A stretch of DNA of 26,110 bases from a virus, in the IMG/VR virus record IMGVR_UViG_3300031972_000150, positions 1 through 26,110 of that record. One strand, 5' to 3'. Below the pieces are notes generated by a model, which saw nothing but the letters and a program-made list of their open reading frames with translations, ran no database searches and was not told where the DNA came from. The stretch's first letter is position 1. Every line of letters starts with the position of its first letter. Made by a program: the position numbers and the translations under genes. This document shows positions 6,863 to 14,011 of this stretch, one piece after another.

Positions 6863-8786
6863 TTTGATTACCTTTAATCTGACGTTCTTTAAGGAGAGTT
6901 TCAGCAACGCGCATACGTCTTTCAAACTCTTTGTCTTCTGCATCGCCTTCACGTAGATTCCTAGTGATGGCATTGATGCGGTCTATCTCCAACTCTTGAG
7001 GTACAGCATTGGCTTCTGCAACAAGTTTGCCTGCCCTAGCTGCTGACTCCTGAGCCTGAGCAGCCAAAGCTGCTGTCTGGGACTGCTGGAACTCAAGCTG
7101 GGCCTGCTGTGCTGCTTGTGCCATCTGCTGAGCTTCTGGGTTAGGCTGCATAGCTTGTGCCATAGCCGCCAGAAGTTCCTCACGGTTAGATAGATTCATG
7201 TTGTCAATGATTGACTGGATCAGTGTGTTGTACAGTGGTGAGTCTTTTTGCATGGTCTGTAGTAGTTGTACCAGCTGTGTCACCTCGTATTCCCTAGCGA
7301 TGATACCCAGTGTGCTGCTTGCGTTGAACTTGTAGTCAGCTACGGGGTAGTTCTCAGGGTCAAACTGCATGTACCGATAGGCAGCTTTCTTGACAAATGG
7401 AATCAGGAAAGACTGCTGAAAGTTGATGAGAGTACGCTTGTGACGCTTAATAATAGCCCCAAGAGACATGCTGATTCCAGCAGCTGTTGCCTCTCCATTG
7501 ACCTGACCTGCGATTCCAGCTGAATCGACAGCTCCTGTAGCTTGTTGTACCATTTGCTGCAAAGCTCCTGCCTGAGCAAATGTAATTTGATTAACCTGTC
7601 CGAAATTGAACGGTTGTAAAACTTCACGCGGGTCTCCACTAGTTAATATCATCTTACCCGGACGTACTTCTGGTTTTGCTCCTCTAGGCAGACGTGTAGC
7701 GTCAATGGCAAGCATGGGGTGTATCGTAAGACTCAGAGCGTCTATCCTAGCTCGCAACTCTGTATCTAGTGCTTTCTGACTGTTGTAGCCTTTTTCGCAC
7801 ACGCCACGTCCCCAGAATCTACCGGGTACAACGTCCCACGGGAAGGCTACAATGGGCCTGTCCTGCATCATGTATGGGTTAGCTTCTGCTTTCAGCAAGA
7901 TGCCACCGTTGGCAATAACAACTACTGCCTCTACGTACTTTGACTCAGCCTTCTTCTCCAGTTCTACTACTTCTTCGTCTTCGTCCTGCATAGCTTTCTC
8001 AAGCATTTCTCGTGGGACTAAACCGTAGTATTTCGTTAGACGCACCTTGTCGTCGTTGTAGATAGTAATGTCTTGATCAGGCTCAAGGTCTGCGTCAGGT
8101 GCTGCAGAGCCTACGTATACGTCCTTGTAGACGCCCTGTTCCTGCAGAAGCTCTACCTGATGTCTGCTTACGAACTCGTCCACAGCAACGCCCATAGCGT
8201 CCTCAACGGACGTAGCTACAGGGTCAATAAGGAAGTTCTGTGGCAACACAGGCTTCAGCTTAACTTTGACACGCTCCATGATGTTGACTCCAACAGCCTG
8301 CAAGTCTCCACCCATGATGGGCTGAGTTGCTGGAGCCATCTCTTTCATTTCTTCAATGATAATCTCACCGACACCTGTGCCAAACACAGCTGCATTGATG
8401 AGACACTCTGCGACTGACTTACGAACTTTACAGTCCTCAAAGTCCTCCATGAGTTTGTTACGCAGGAACATCACGTCTTGGCGCTCTGTGTCACCCATGT
8501 TGTCACTTACGTCGAACCACTTGCCACGCCCAAAGGTGGCTTCTTCTAGCTCAGCTACGTTGGACTCAACGGCTTGCTGGAGAGCAGGAGAGATGATGCG
8601 ACTACGTTCTGACTTACGTTCGCTGTCTGCTGGGTCCCATTGTCCCCGCCAGAGTCTGTAGTACTCTTCAAAACGTGCTTCGTAGTTTGACTCGTAGTAG
8701 TCACGCCAGTCTTCACACTTGGTGATTACCCAGTCTTCGATAGTCTCTTCGACCATCAAAGGGTCCTGCTCGTATAGTTCACTCAT
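6753..8786 (-). CDS. Portal protein (head-tail connector)
   Basis: The 677-residue product follows the large terminase gene and begins MSELYEQDPLMVEETIEDW. The N-terminal third has the usual portal layout (YEARFEEYYRLWRGQWDP, SRIISPALQQAVESNVAELEEATFG, then LINAAVFGTGVGEI). A crown or barrel-like C-terminal part is Gln/Ala-rich (QQAQLEFQQSQTAALAAQAQ). The length is near that of P22-type portals rather than the roughly 535-residue T7 portal. A stop-start gap of two bases separates it from the terminase. The role is the dodecameric DNA entry ring at one capsid vertex. The last 37 codons are shared with a possible overlapping gene. Confidence 0.88.
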   Translation of the reverse strand: MSELYEQDPLMVEETIEDWVITKCEDWRDYYESNYEARFEEYYRLWRGQWDPADSERKSERSRIISPALQQAVESNVAELEEATFGRGKWFDVSDNMGDTERQDVMFLRNKLMEDFEDCKVRKSVAECLINAAVFGTGVGEIIIEEMKEMAPATQPIMGGDLQAVGVNIMERVKVKLKPVLPQNFLIDPVATSVEDAMGVAVDEFVSRHQVELLQEQGVYKDVYVGSAAPDADLEPDQDITIYNDDKVRLTKYYGLVPREMLEKAMQDEDEEVVELEKKAESKYVEAVVVIANGGILLKAEANPYMMQDRPIVAFPWDVVPGRFWGRGVCEKGYNSQKALDTELRARIDALSLTIHPMLAIDATRLPRGAKPEVRPGKMILTSGDPREVLQPFNFGQVNQITFAQAGALQQMVQQATGAVDSAGIAGQVNGEATAAGISMSLGAIIKRHKRTLINFQQSFLIPFVKKAAYRYMQFDPENYPVADYKFNASSTLGIIAREYEVTQLVQLLQTMQKDSPLYNTLIQSIIDNMNLSNREELLAAMAQAMQPNPEAQQMAQAAQQAQLEFQQSQTAALAAQAQESAARAGKLVAEANAVPQELEIDRINAITRNLREGDAEDKEFERRMRVAETLLKERQIKGNQNANRPRTEEPTAAGGQLPRTSLGTPQRLRPQGGGTN

Positions 8787-8788
8787 AA

Positions 8789-10039
8789 TTAGTATCCTGC
8801 TACCACGTCTAAGATTTCATGGTCGTCAATTTCGTATTCATAGTCATACGCTACGTTTGCAAGCTGATCGACGTAAGCCAAAGCGTCCACCAAGTCGTCG
8901 TGCGTTAGTGGGTCTGGAAACTGAAACAACTGGTCCAAGAACCTAGCGTTCCACTCTCCTTTGTTCAGTGTTATGTAGCCATTCTCAAACCGCCCCTGAA
9001 GTGCCCACATAACTCTGTCAGTCTTCTTTTTGTTACCGTGAGTTAGCTCCTCGACTCTAAAGAATGTCCCGTAGCGTTTCTGTAGGTCCGACAGAGGCGA
9101 CATTACAGCTTGCTTAGCAATACCTCTTTCGATACCCACACTGACTGGTTCGTAATCTCGTACTGCCTGAAAAATTTTGGCTGCTGTCTCGTCAAGGCTC
9201 CATCGCCCGTAAATAATATTGTCAACGTACCAACCATTAGGACTGACCTTGACCACAGCAATTGCGGTGTCGTCAAGCTTTGTATTCTTAGTACGCTTCT
9301 TGTTGACTTCTTCAAACCCTGCCAAGTCAACTGCAATGTAATAATCTCCTACGTCTGGTTCATCTTCTGAGACTTTAACCCAGTCCTCTTTAAACATTTC
9401 TGACCCACGAGCTTCAAATGACGCCATAAACTCCTGACGAAACGCATAGCTTGACATAGACTTCTTTGCAATGTCGATTTCACTAGGGTCAAGCAAAGGG
9501 TTGTCATAGGAAGTAAAGTGCCAAGCTTTGTAAGTCTCGTCGTCACCCAGTTCAGCATACTTGTACAACTCGTAGAAATGATTTCTGCCCATAGGCGTAC
9601 CTATGAACATCGCGCAGCCCTTTTGGTCAGCAAGTGCTGGTCGAAGGATCTGCTCAAATACGTCGGGCTTCATGTCTGCGTACTCGTCCAACACGAGGAA
9701 CTTCAACGACACACCACGCATTGTCTCTGGTCTGTCAGCACCTTTGAGGCTGATGGTTGCACCATTGACCAGTTTTAGTTGCAGGTTGTTGATGTGACTT
9801 CCAGTAATCACTGGATGCCCTAGTTCCAACAACGTCTGCCACATGATGTCACGAGCCTGACCCTGTGTAGGGGCTACGTAAAACACATGACCCCTATCGG
9901 CTTGCAGAGCGTTTACAATCAGCATCCATGCAGCAAGCCTTGACTTACCTGTACGTCTACCTGCAGCTACAATCTTGAATCTAGTGTCGTCCGTCCAGAC
10001 TTCTTGCTGCCAAGGCAGTAGCTCAATGTTAAGATCCAT
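8789..10039 (-). CDS. terL: Terminase large subunit
   Basis: The packaging ATPase-nuclease has about 416 residues from the start at 10039 (MDLNIELLPWQQEVW). An in-frame ATG at 10066 would add nine residues; neither start has a clear ribosome site. I prefer 10039 because LLPWQQEV is the usual TerL N-terminus. Visible motifs are Walker A AAGRRTGKS (residues 25-33), Walker B FLVLDE (114-119), the coupling motif FIGTPMG (145-151), and RNase H-like nuclease acids in YYIAVDLAG (D238), VGIERG (E304) and HDDLVDALAY near the end. It lies just before the portal gene, as in most tailed phages. Confidence 0.95.
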   Translation of the reverse strand: MDLNIELLPWQQEVWTDDTRFKIVAAGRRTGKSRLAAWMLIVNALQADRGHVFYVAPTQGQARDIMWQTLLELGHPVITGSHINNLQLKLVNGATISLKGADRPETMRGVSLKFLVLDEYADMKPDVFEQILRPALADQKGCAMFIGTPMGRNHFYELYKYAELGDDETYKAWHFTSYDNPLLDPSEIDIAKKSMSSYAFRQEFMASFEARGSEMFKEDWVKVSEDEPDVGDYYIAVDLAGFEEVNKKRTKNTKLDDTAIAVVKVSPNGWYVDNIIYGRWSLDETAAKIFQAVRDYEPVSVGIERGIAKQAVMSPLSDLQKRYGTFFRVEELTHGNKKKTDRVMWALQGRFENGYITLNKGEWNARFLDQLFQFPDPLTHDDLVDALAYVDQLANVAYDYEYEIDDHEILDVVAGY

Positions 10040-10394
10040 TAAAGTTAGGAAAAGCCGCAGGTTCATTCATCAGTTTAAACGTAAAGGCAATCTCTACGTC
10101 GCCAACAGAACCTGTCTGTGCTTTTACTACGTCTCCGTTGTGGAGTACAAAAATAGGTGCATCTGCTTGACCACCTAAGATTTCTTTGTTTCCACTTTGT
10201 AGTGAGTTATTGTCCAGAAAGTACAACTGGTCTACACCGGCACCGTCTTCCCACCAGCAGGACACGTTGTTTGTGCTGCCGCCGTGGTTAGCTATGAATA
10301 TATAATTAACCCATAAAACGTAGCCAGCGGGGACTGTGAACAGAGATGTCTCTGAAGTGTCTGCTAAAGTCTTATGTTTGGTGTAGTACATCAT
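10029..10394 (-). CDS. Beta-rich probable virion protein
   Basis: The 121-residue product (MMYYTKHKTLADTSETSLFTV, then PAGYVLWVNYIFIANHGG ... EIAFTFKLMNEPAAF) is made of alternating hydrophobic strands with Gly turns, a likely beta-sandwich. Proteins with the T-LFTVP-GYV and IANHGGS patterns are frequent in marine phages near terminase genes and are usually called hypothetical or head-decoration proteins. It starts one base after the endolysin stop and its end overlaps the terminase start by 11 bases. A structural role is inferred from fold and position only. Confidence 0.75.
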   Translation of the reverse strand: MMYYTKHKTLADTSETSLFTVPAGYVLWVNYIFIANHGGSTNNVSCWWEDGAGVDQLYFLDNNSLQSGNKEILGGQADAPIFVLHNGDVVKAQTGSVGDVEIAFTFKLMNEPAAFPNFNGS

Positions 10395-10395
10395 G

Positions 10396-10746
10396 TTAGT
10401 AGAGCCACATCACGGGTGTAGTACCACGAGTGTCTACGTGTACGAAGTCCTTAGCTATGCCAATGCCGTTGAAGCCGATGTGGTTAGCTACGTTGACTAT
10501 GCGGTGTCTTTCGGCTGCGTTGGTTACTCTGATGTCAGCAGCAATACCTTGGGCGTGGGTGCCGGGAACTTCCTTGGCAGCTTCAATAGGATGTTCTGTA
10601 GGATGACGGAAGCCACTCGTGATCACAAAAGGAAAACCACAGCCCCCACGCAAACGATCTAACTTCTCTAGGAACTCTTGTTCCATACGGTTGTCACCCG
10701 TGACTTGACAATTGAACTCATCTAGAGTAAAGTACTTAAGCTTCAT
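10396..10746 (-). CDS. Endolysin, peptidase M15 family (L,D- or D,D-peptidase)
   Basis: The 116-residue product has the M15 zinc-peptidase signature: HAQGIAAD (H64 and D71) and FVHVD (H103 and D105), with SGFRHPTEHP before it. It also opens with YFTLDEFNC, the common start of M15_3 phage enzymes. It would cleave peptidoglycan cross-links or stems during lysis. It has no signal peptide, so it would need a holin to reach the wall. AGGGG lies before the ATG, and the start overlaps the preceding gene by 11 bases. Its place between the small and large terminase genes means it is expressed early in the late operon. Confidence 0.9.
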   Translation of the reverse strand: MKLKYFTLDEFNCQVTGDNRMEQEFLEKLDRLRGGCGFPFVITSGFRHPTEHPIEAAKEVPGTHAQGIAADIRVTNAAERHRIVNVANHIGFNGIGIAKDFVHVDTRGTTPVMWLY

Positions 10747-11119
10747 CTACGATTTCCCCTTCGATGACTTCGTTGTCACCCACGTCAACAGTGCCAACAC
10801 CAGTAATATTGATCTGAATAGCGTTTCTACCTGCGTCTTTCACTACGTCCTTTTCAAAAGCACCCACTGGTAGCATACGGTCCATGATTAGCTTCCATGC
10901 TGCCGCTTGATTCTTGTGTTCATTGTCCAGAGCAGCATCAAATATCGTCTCTAGGACTTTTTTTGACTTTGGTGAAGCCAGCATACGAGCTTTGTACTCG
11001 TTGATGATAGCAGCGTCACCCTTTGGTCTACCCACTTGCCCTTTGTTTCCGGGTTTTACAGCGGCTATCTCTGACTTCCGGGGTCTGCCACGACCACGCT
11101 TTTTTATTTCTGCGGTCAT
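10736..11119 (-). CDS. AT-hook DNA-binding protein, probable terminase small subunit
   Basis: The 127-residue product opens with a basic AT-hook-like stretch (GRGRPRK at 9-15) and a second one (GRPKG at 30-34). A helical core follows (AIINEYKARMLASPKSKKVLET, then LDNEHKNQAAAWKLIMDRMLP) with a beta-rich acidic tail. A short DNA-binding protein as the first gene of the packaging operon, upstream of TerL, fits a small terminase. The core resembles the many phage proteins in which AAWKLIMDRMLP marks a conserved helix. The leftward promoter at 11148-11176 lies 30 bases upstream. No direct family proof is available by eye. Confidence 0.7.
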   Translation of the reverse strand: MTAEIKKRGRGRPRKSEIAAVKPGNKGQVGRPKGDAAIINEYKARMLASPKSKKVLETIFDAALDNEHKNQAAAWKLIMDRMLPVGAFEKDVVKDAGRNAIQINITGVGTVDVGDNEVIEGEIVDEA

Positions 11120-11147
11120 AACACAAATTGTCCCAAATTACAACTAT

Positions 11148-11176
11148 AGTATAACACAAGTCTACACAAAAGTCAA
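11148..11176 (-). promoter_or_regulatory. Main leftward (late) sigma70-type promoter
   Basis: The minus strand reads TTGACT (11171-11176), 17 bases, then TATACT (11148-11153) with TG one base before the -10 (TGTTATACT). It faces the small-terminase gene 30 bases away. It shares AGCTTGACTTT and TATACTATA with the promoter at 6066-6094. Confidence 0.88.
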
Positions 11177-11205
11177 GCTATTTTTCCTTTGGTGCGCCAC
11201 AAGTC

Positions 11206-11239
11206 ACAACCGCAAGGCTAATCAATGACTTACGGTTGT
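11206..11239. repeat. Inverted repeat in the control region
   Basis: ACAACCGCAAG (11206-11216) and CTTACGGTTGT (11229-11239) are complementary at 10 of 11 positions around a 12-base centre. It lies just upstream of the leftward promoter's -35 box, where a regulator could bind. No T tract follows on either strand, so it does not look like a terminator. Confidence 0.7.
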
Positions 11240-11377
11240 TAAAACACGAGGTAATATTCCTAATTTTCACCTATTTTGTGTCTGAGAAGCTACTACAATT
11301 ATAAACACAAGTCAACACCCTCCCCCGGTATCAACATTTGCAGACAATTGGCACGCTTTGTGCAGGGCAACACGGGT

Positions 11378-11578
11378 CGCAACCACAGTCAGCACCGGAA
11401 GTCAAGTGTTGACATGTTGGCCAGACTAGTGTAGCGACACGAGGCGCAACCATAGTCAGCGCAGGAAGTCAAGTGTTGACACGCCAGCGGATCTAGTGTA
11501 GCGACACGAGGCGCAACCACAGATGACACGGGCTGTCAAGTGTTGACAAAGTGTGTGAGCCAGTGTAGGACCCATTAG
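11378..11578 (+). repeat. Three 67-bp tandem repeats with a dyad and -35-like box
   Basis: The units are 11378-11444, 11445-11511 and 11512-11578. Each begins CGCAACCA and holds the dyad GTCAAGTGTTGAC at the same offset (11401, 11468 and 11535). Each has TTGACA followed after exactly 17 bases by TAGCGA, TAGCGA and TAGGAC. Units 1 and 2 are very similar; unit 3 has drifted. The -35-like box is perfect, but the -10-like box matches consensus at only two positions. The array may be operators, iterons of an origin, or weak activator-dependent promoters. Confidence 0.92.
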
Positions 11579-11610
11579 CGCCTAGCATAGACACAAGTTA
11601 AATACAAGGG

Positions 11611-11638
11611 TTTTCAAGTGTAAAAATATGCGTATAAT
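11611..11638 (+). promoter_or_regulatory. Rightward early promoter
   Basis: A perfect TATAAT at 11633-11638 is preceded by TTTTCA (11611-11616) with a 16-base spacer. Transcription would start near 11645, between this box and the first early gene's GGAG at 11660. The TATAAT lies exactly 67 bases after the TAGGAC of the third repeat. Confidence 0.75.
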
Positions 11639-11672
11639 GGGCACATCAACAACGGAAACGGAGCGACACAAG

Positions 11673-11873
11673 ATGCACGAGACAAGCAAGCAGATCATAA
11701 GAGACCTACCGCATTACACTGATGCACAATTGCGACAGCTTAGAGGCATGCTCGCGCTAGACGCATACGGTGCTGAAGTAGGGACACAAGTAGCGCGTCA
11801 CGTATTCGCTGAGTGCGACAGACGCGAAGCATTGATGGCTGAAGTAATGACACAAGTAGAGGAAGCAGTCTAA
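11673..11873 (+). CDS. Small unknown early protein
   Basis: The 66-residue product begins MHETSKQIIRDLPHYTDAQL and is helical and mildly charged, ending MTQVEEAV. A longer frame opens at 11628, but that ATG overlaps the TATAAT of the promoter and would not be in the transcript. The ATG at 11673 has GGAG nine bases upstream. Its stop overlaps the next start (TAATG). As the first gene of the rightward operon it is placed to act early in infection; I recognise no family. Confidence 0.75.
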   Translation: MHETSKQIIRDLPHYTDAQLRQLRGMLALDAYGAEVGTQVARHVFAECDRREALMAEVMTQVEEAV

Positions 11874-12514
11874 TGACAATCAAACTATCTAAAGCTGGCA
11901 AGATGCCATGCCGATCATGGTCACTAGAAGCGCTTAAGACATGCGCCGGTAGCGTAGGCGACGACGGTAAACTAGTGCCAGCATGCGCCGGATGCTATGC
12001 CACGACAGGAAACTATAGGTTTCCGAATGTCAAAGCTCCACGAGAGCACAATCGTGAGGATTGGAAGCGTGATTCATGGGTAGATGATATGGTCGCAGAG
12101 TTAGACAATGACCGCTATTTCCGGTGGTTTGACTCGGGCGATATGTACTCGATCAAGCTGGCACAAAAGATGCTGGAAGTAATGAAGCGCACACCATGGG
12201 TAAACCATTGGCTACCTACGCGTATGCACAAGTTTGCGAAGTTTGCCGAGGTCATCGCTGAGATGGAAGCATTGCCGAACGTAGTGGTCCGTCTGTCGTC
12301 CGATAGCATCACTGGAGAGACTATCGACGGTCTGACAACGAGCACCATAGTGCCATTCGCAGACGATGCTGCCGATGGTATGACAGTGTGCGAAGCGTAC
12401 ACCAGACAAGGCAAATGCGCGTCCTGTCGAGCGTGTTGGAATAAATCGGTAGCTGTGGTAGCATATCCAGCACACGGCAAAAAAATGTTAGGATTGATTG
12501 CGAAAGCAGCATAG
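11873..12514 (+). CDS. GP88-family Cys-rich protein, possible radical-SAM-like fold
   Basis: The 213-residue product resembles the phage GP88 family. Eight cysteines fall in two groups: C13, C24, C38, C41 (the last two in ACAGCYA) and C173, C182, C185, C188 (GKCASCRACWNK). Between them come segments like those of a TIM-barrel enzyme (FRWFDSGDMYS, WLPTRMHKFAKFAEV, VVVRLSSDSI). The C-x13-C-x2-CYA arrangement recalls the Gp37/Gp68 (DUF5131) phage proteins, which I recall being linked to the radical-SAM fold. I infer one Fe-S or zinc site in each group. The activity is unknown. It is translationally coupled to the upstream gene (TAATG). Confidence 0.75.
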   Translation: MTIKLSKAGKMPCRSWSLEALKTCAGSVGDDGKLVPACAGCYATTGNYRFPNVKAPREHNREDWKRDSWVDDMVAELDNDRYFRWFDSGDMYSIKLAQKMLEVMKRTPWVNHWLPTRMHKFAKFAEVIAEMEALPNVVVRLSSDSITGETIDGLTTSTIVPFADDAADGMTVCEAYTRQGKCASCRACWNKSVAVVAYPAHGKKMLGLIAKAA

Positions 12515-12525
12515 GAGGAAGTACA

Positions 12526-12696
12526 ATGCATTTTCTAGGTTACGTGATTTGGTATGACCATATGAATACACAATGGGAGATTTTAGACTATACAAAGCAT
12601 CACACTGATCCCGAGCGCGTGGTTATGCGTATTAAAAACAGAGCGCCATTGTTGAAATGGCTGAGGAAATTAGGCAAAAGAGGAGTAGACTACTAA
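12526..12696 (+). CDS. Small unknown protein
   Basis: A 56-residue frame has a strong ribosome site (GGAGGAAG six bases before the ATG). It reads MHFLGYVIWYDHMNTQWEI ... VVMRIKNRAPLLKWLRKLG and ends KRGVDY. Aromatic strands come first and a basic helix last. Its stop overlaps the next start (TAATG). The strong ribosome site and tight packing support a real gene; no family recognised. Confidence 0.75.
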   Translation: MHFLGYVIWYDHMNTQWEILDYTKHHTDPERVVMRIKNRAPLLKWLRKLGKRGVDY

Positions 12697-12971
12697 TGAG
12701 CAAACAAAAACACGATGAATTAGTTAGCCGTGAGATCGAGCGAGCAGCAGAGCGAGGTGATGACCAATTGCATGCAACGCTGGTATCACTACACACTAAA
12801 CTAACCAGCAGCGACGAACTGCTAAACGACCGTCAACGAGAGATCTCGGAATTACGGGGTCAGATATGGGATCTAAAAGAGCAGATCCGAGGCGCTCGTG
12901 GTTTACTGGAACTGCGTAAAGAGCGCATCGAAGATCTACTGAAAGAATTAGGCCAGGAGGAGACAGCATAG
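12696..12971 (+). CDS. Coiled-coil small protein
   Basis: The 91-residue product begins MSKQKHDELVSREIERAAERG. It is a long charged helix with heptad character (ELLNDRQREISELRGQIWDL, then KEQIRGARGLLELRKERIED). I chose this start because AGGAG lies ten bases before it and the ATG overlaps the upstream stop (TAATG). An in-frame ATG at 12657 lies inside the previous gene and has no ribosome site. It probably forms a dimeric coiled coil. Function unknown. Confidence 0.8.
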   Translation: MSKQKHDELVSREIERAAERGDDQLHATLVSLHTKLTSSDELLNDRQREISELRGQIWDLKEQIRGARGLLELRKERIEDLLKELGQEETA

Positions 12972-13153
12972 TGAATGAGTTAATCAGAGAGTACCTAGAC
13001 CTAGTGAAGCGAACCATGAAAACTAATGATATCTTCGCTTATCAGAAGCTAGAACAGATGGAACACGACTACCCAGAGATTGCTGATCTGGTGTATCAAT
13101 CGGCTGGTTCGATGTCGTATGATTTCCAGCAATCAATGGTGATAGAGGATTGA
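12971..13153 (+). CDS. Small acidic unknown protein
   Basis: A GTG start at 12971 shares its first base with the previous stop (TAGTG) and has AGGAGG ten bases upstream. The 60-residue product (NELIREYLDLVKRTMKTND ... DYPEIADLVYQSAGSMSYD) is helical and acidic. No family recognised. Coupling to its neighbours suggests the same early transcript and related dosage. Confidence 0.7.
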   Translation: MNELIREYLDLVKRTMKTNDIFAYQKLEQMEHDYPEIADLVYQSAGSMSYDFQQSMVIED

Positions 13154-13155
13154 GC

Positions 13156-13314
13156 ATGAAAATGATCGAGCCAACACGGGAAGAAATACTGAACGCATGG
13201 GCTGTCATGTACAAACTACAGCATGACGGCAGACGCTCTCACGATGACGTTGACAAGCTGCAGCAGGCCATGCGAATATTGGACCGAGAACAAAACCGGA
13301 GGTTAAATCAATGA
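13156..13314 (+). CDS. Small helical unknown protein
   Basis: The 52-residue product (MKMIEPTREEILNAWAVMYKL, then QHDGRRSHDDVDKLQQAMRIL) is helical and charged. It begins two bases after the previous stop with AGAGG upstream, and its TGA overlaps the next ATG (ATGA). The gap would otherwise be unexplained, and the codon use matches its neighbours. No family recognised. Confidence 0.68.
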   Translation: MKMIEPTREEILNAWAVMYKLQHDGRRSHDDVDKLQQAMRILDREQNRRLNQ

Positions 13315-13535
13315 TAGGCTATGACCATGAGTTTTATAGCGGCTACACTGGCGATGAGTACAGCTTTTATCTGAACCATGACGGTGATGATTATGTATTC
13401 GAGGATCTAAAGATCAATGGCGTACCGAAGCATAATGAGGATGTCAGCAATCGTGAGTATCTGGACATGCTACAATGCTTAGACGATCACAAGTGGCTAT
13501 GGGCTGACGAAGATACAGCGAGGCGCAGACGATGA
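13311..13535 (+). CDS. Small acidic, Tyr/Asp-rich protein
   Basis: The 74-residue product reads MIGYDHEFYSGYTGDEYSFYL, then NHDGDDYVFEDLKINGVPK, and ends in a basic tail ARRRR. It is strongly acidic and aromatic in its first half, a composition seen in DNA-mimic or other early phage inhibitor proteins, though composition alone proves nothing. It is linked to both neighbours by ATGA overlaps. Confidence 0.75.
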   Translation: MIGYDHEFYSGYTGDEYSFYLNHDGDDYVFEDLKINGVPKHNEDVSNREYLDMLQCLDDHKWLWADEDTARRRR

Positions 13536-14011
13536 ATCAATTTATCCTAAGCAGAGATCCGAAGCAGTCTGCAGCGTGGCTCTGTAATTCACATTCGGTC
13601 AAACAGCCGCTTGAACAGGCACAAATGCTCAGTAGCTGTCACAGGCTCTTAGAGACGCCACAGGCGGACTTTGTGTACAAGATGGCCCATGCTAACCACC
13701 CATGCACAAAGTGGCTCAGATCGTCTCAGATTGCCTACAAATACGGCTTAGAGTACCTAGAGGCAATGTTTGCAGAGTATACGCACCGCTATGGCAAGAT
13801 CCACAAGACGGAACGTGAGATTCTGCCATACTTGCGACACGTACCCGAAGCACTGCCAGATCTGCCATGGGAAGATCCACCGCAATGCTTCGGTGATCAT
13901 CAAGAGTGTAGAGGAGATGATGTTGTGGAAGCGTACCGCAAGTACTACAAAGCGAGACGAAACGAGATCAAAATGGAATGGACTAACAGGGAGAAACCAC
14001 AATGGCTGTAG
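13532..14011 (+). CDS. Pyr_excise-like phage protein
   Basis: The 159-residue product has the N-terminal signature of a widespread phage and archaeal family: F-x-L-x-x-D-P followed by an H-x-V-K element (here FILSRDPKQSAAWLCNSHSV, H21 and K24) and LEQAQMLSSCHRLL. Databases often group this family with pyrimidine-dimer DNA glycosylase (PF03013), but its members differ from T4 DenV and the enzymatic role is uncertain. The C-terminal half has an aromatic, proline-rich region (ALPDLPWEDPPQCFG) and a basic helix (YRKYYKARRNEIKMEW). If active it would act on damaged DNA in a sunlit host. Confidence 0.6.
   Translation: MNQFILSRDPKQSAAWLCNSHSVKQPLEQAQMLSSCHRLLETPQADFVYKMAHANHPCTKWLRSSQIAYKYGLEYLEAMFAEYTHRYGKIHKTEREILPYLRHVPEALPDLPWEDPPQCFGDHQECRGDDVVEAYRKYYKARRNEIKMEWTNREKPQWL

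Larger units (their letters stand above)
11120..11672. other. Divergent non-coding control region
   Basis: About 550 bases between the leftward and rightward operons carry no credible gene. From left to right they hold a leftward promoter, an inverted repeat (11206-11239), an AT-rich stretch (about 11240-11310), a GTCAACAC half-site (11311-11318), three 67-bp tandem repeats and a rightward promoter. Tandem repeats next to an AT-rich tract in a divergent region are also what a replication origin looks like. Both roles are possible. Confidence 0.85.

Noticed and set aside
11378-11578. CRISPR-like array
   Set aside because: The units are contiguous 67-bp tandem repeats with no unique spacers, and no cas genes are present.
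11628-11672. Longer start for the first early gene (ATG at 11628)
   Set aside because: It overlaps the TATAAT box and lies before the expected transcript start; the ATG at 11673 has GGAG at a good distance.
12657-12695. Longer start for the coiled-coil gene
   Set aside because: It lies inside the preceding 56-residue gene without a ribosome site; 12696 has AGGAG and a TAATG overlap.
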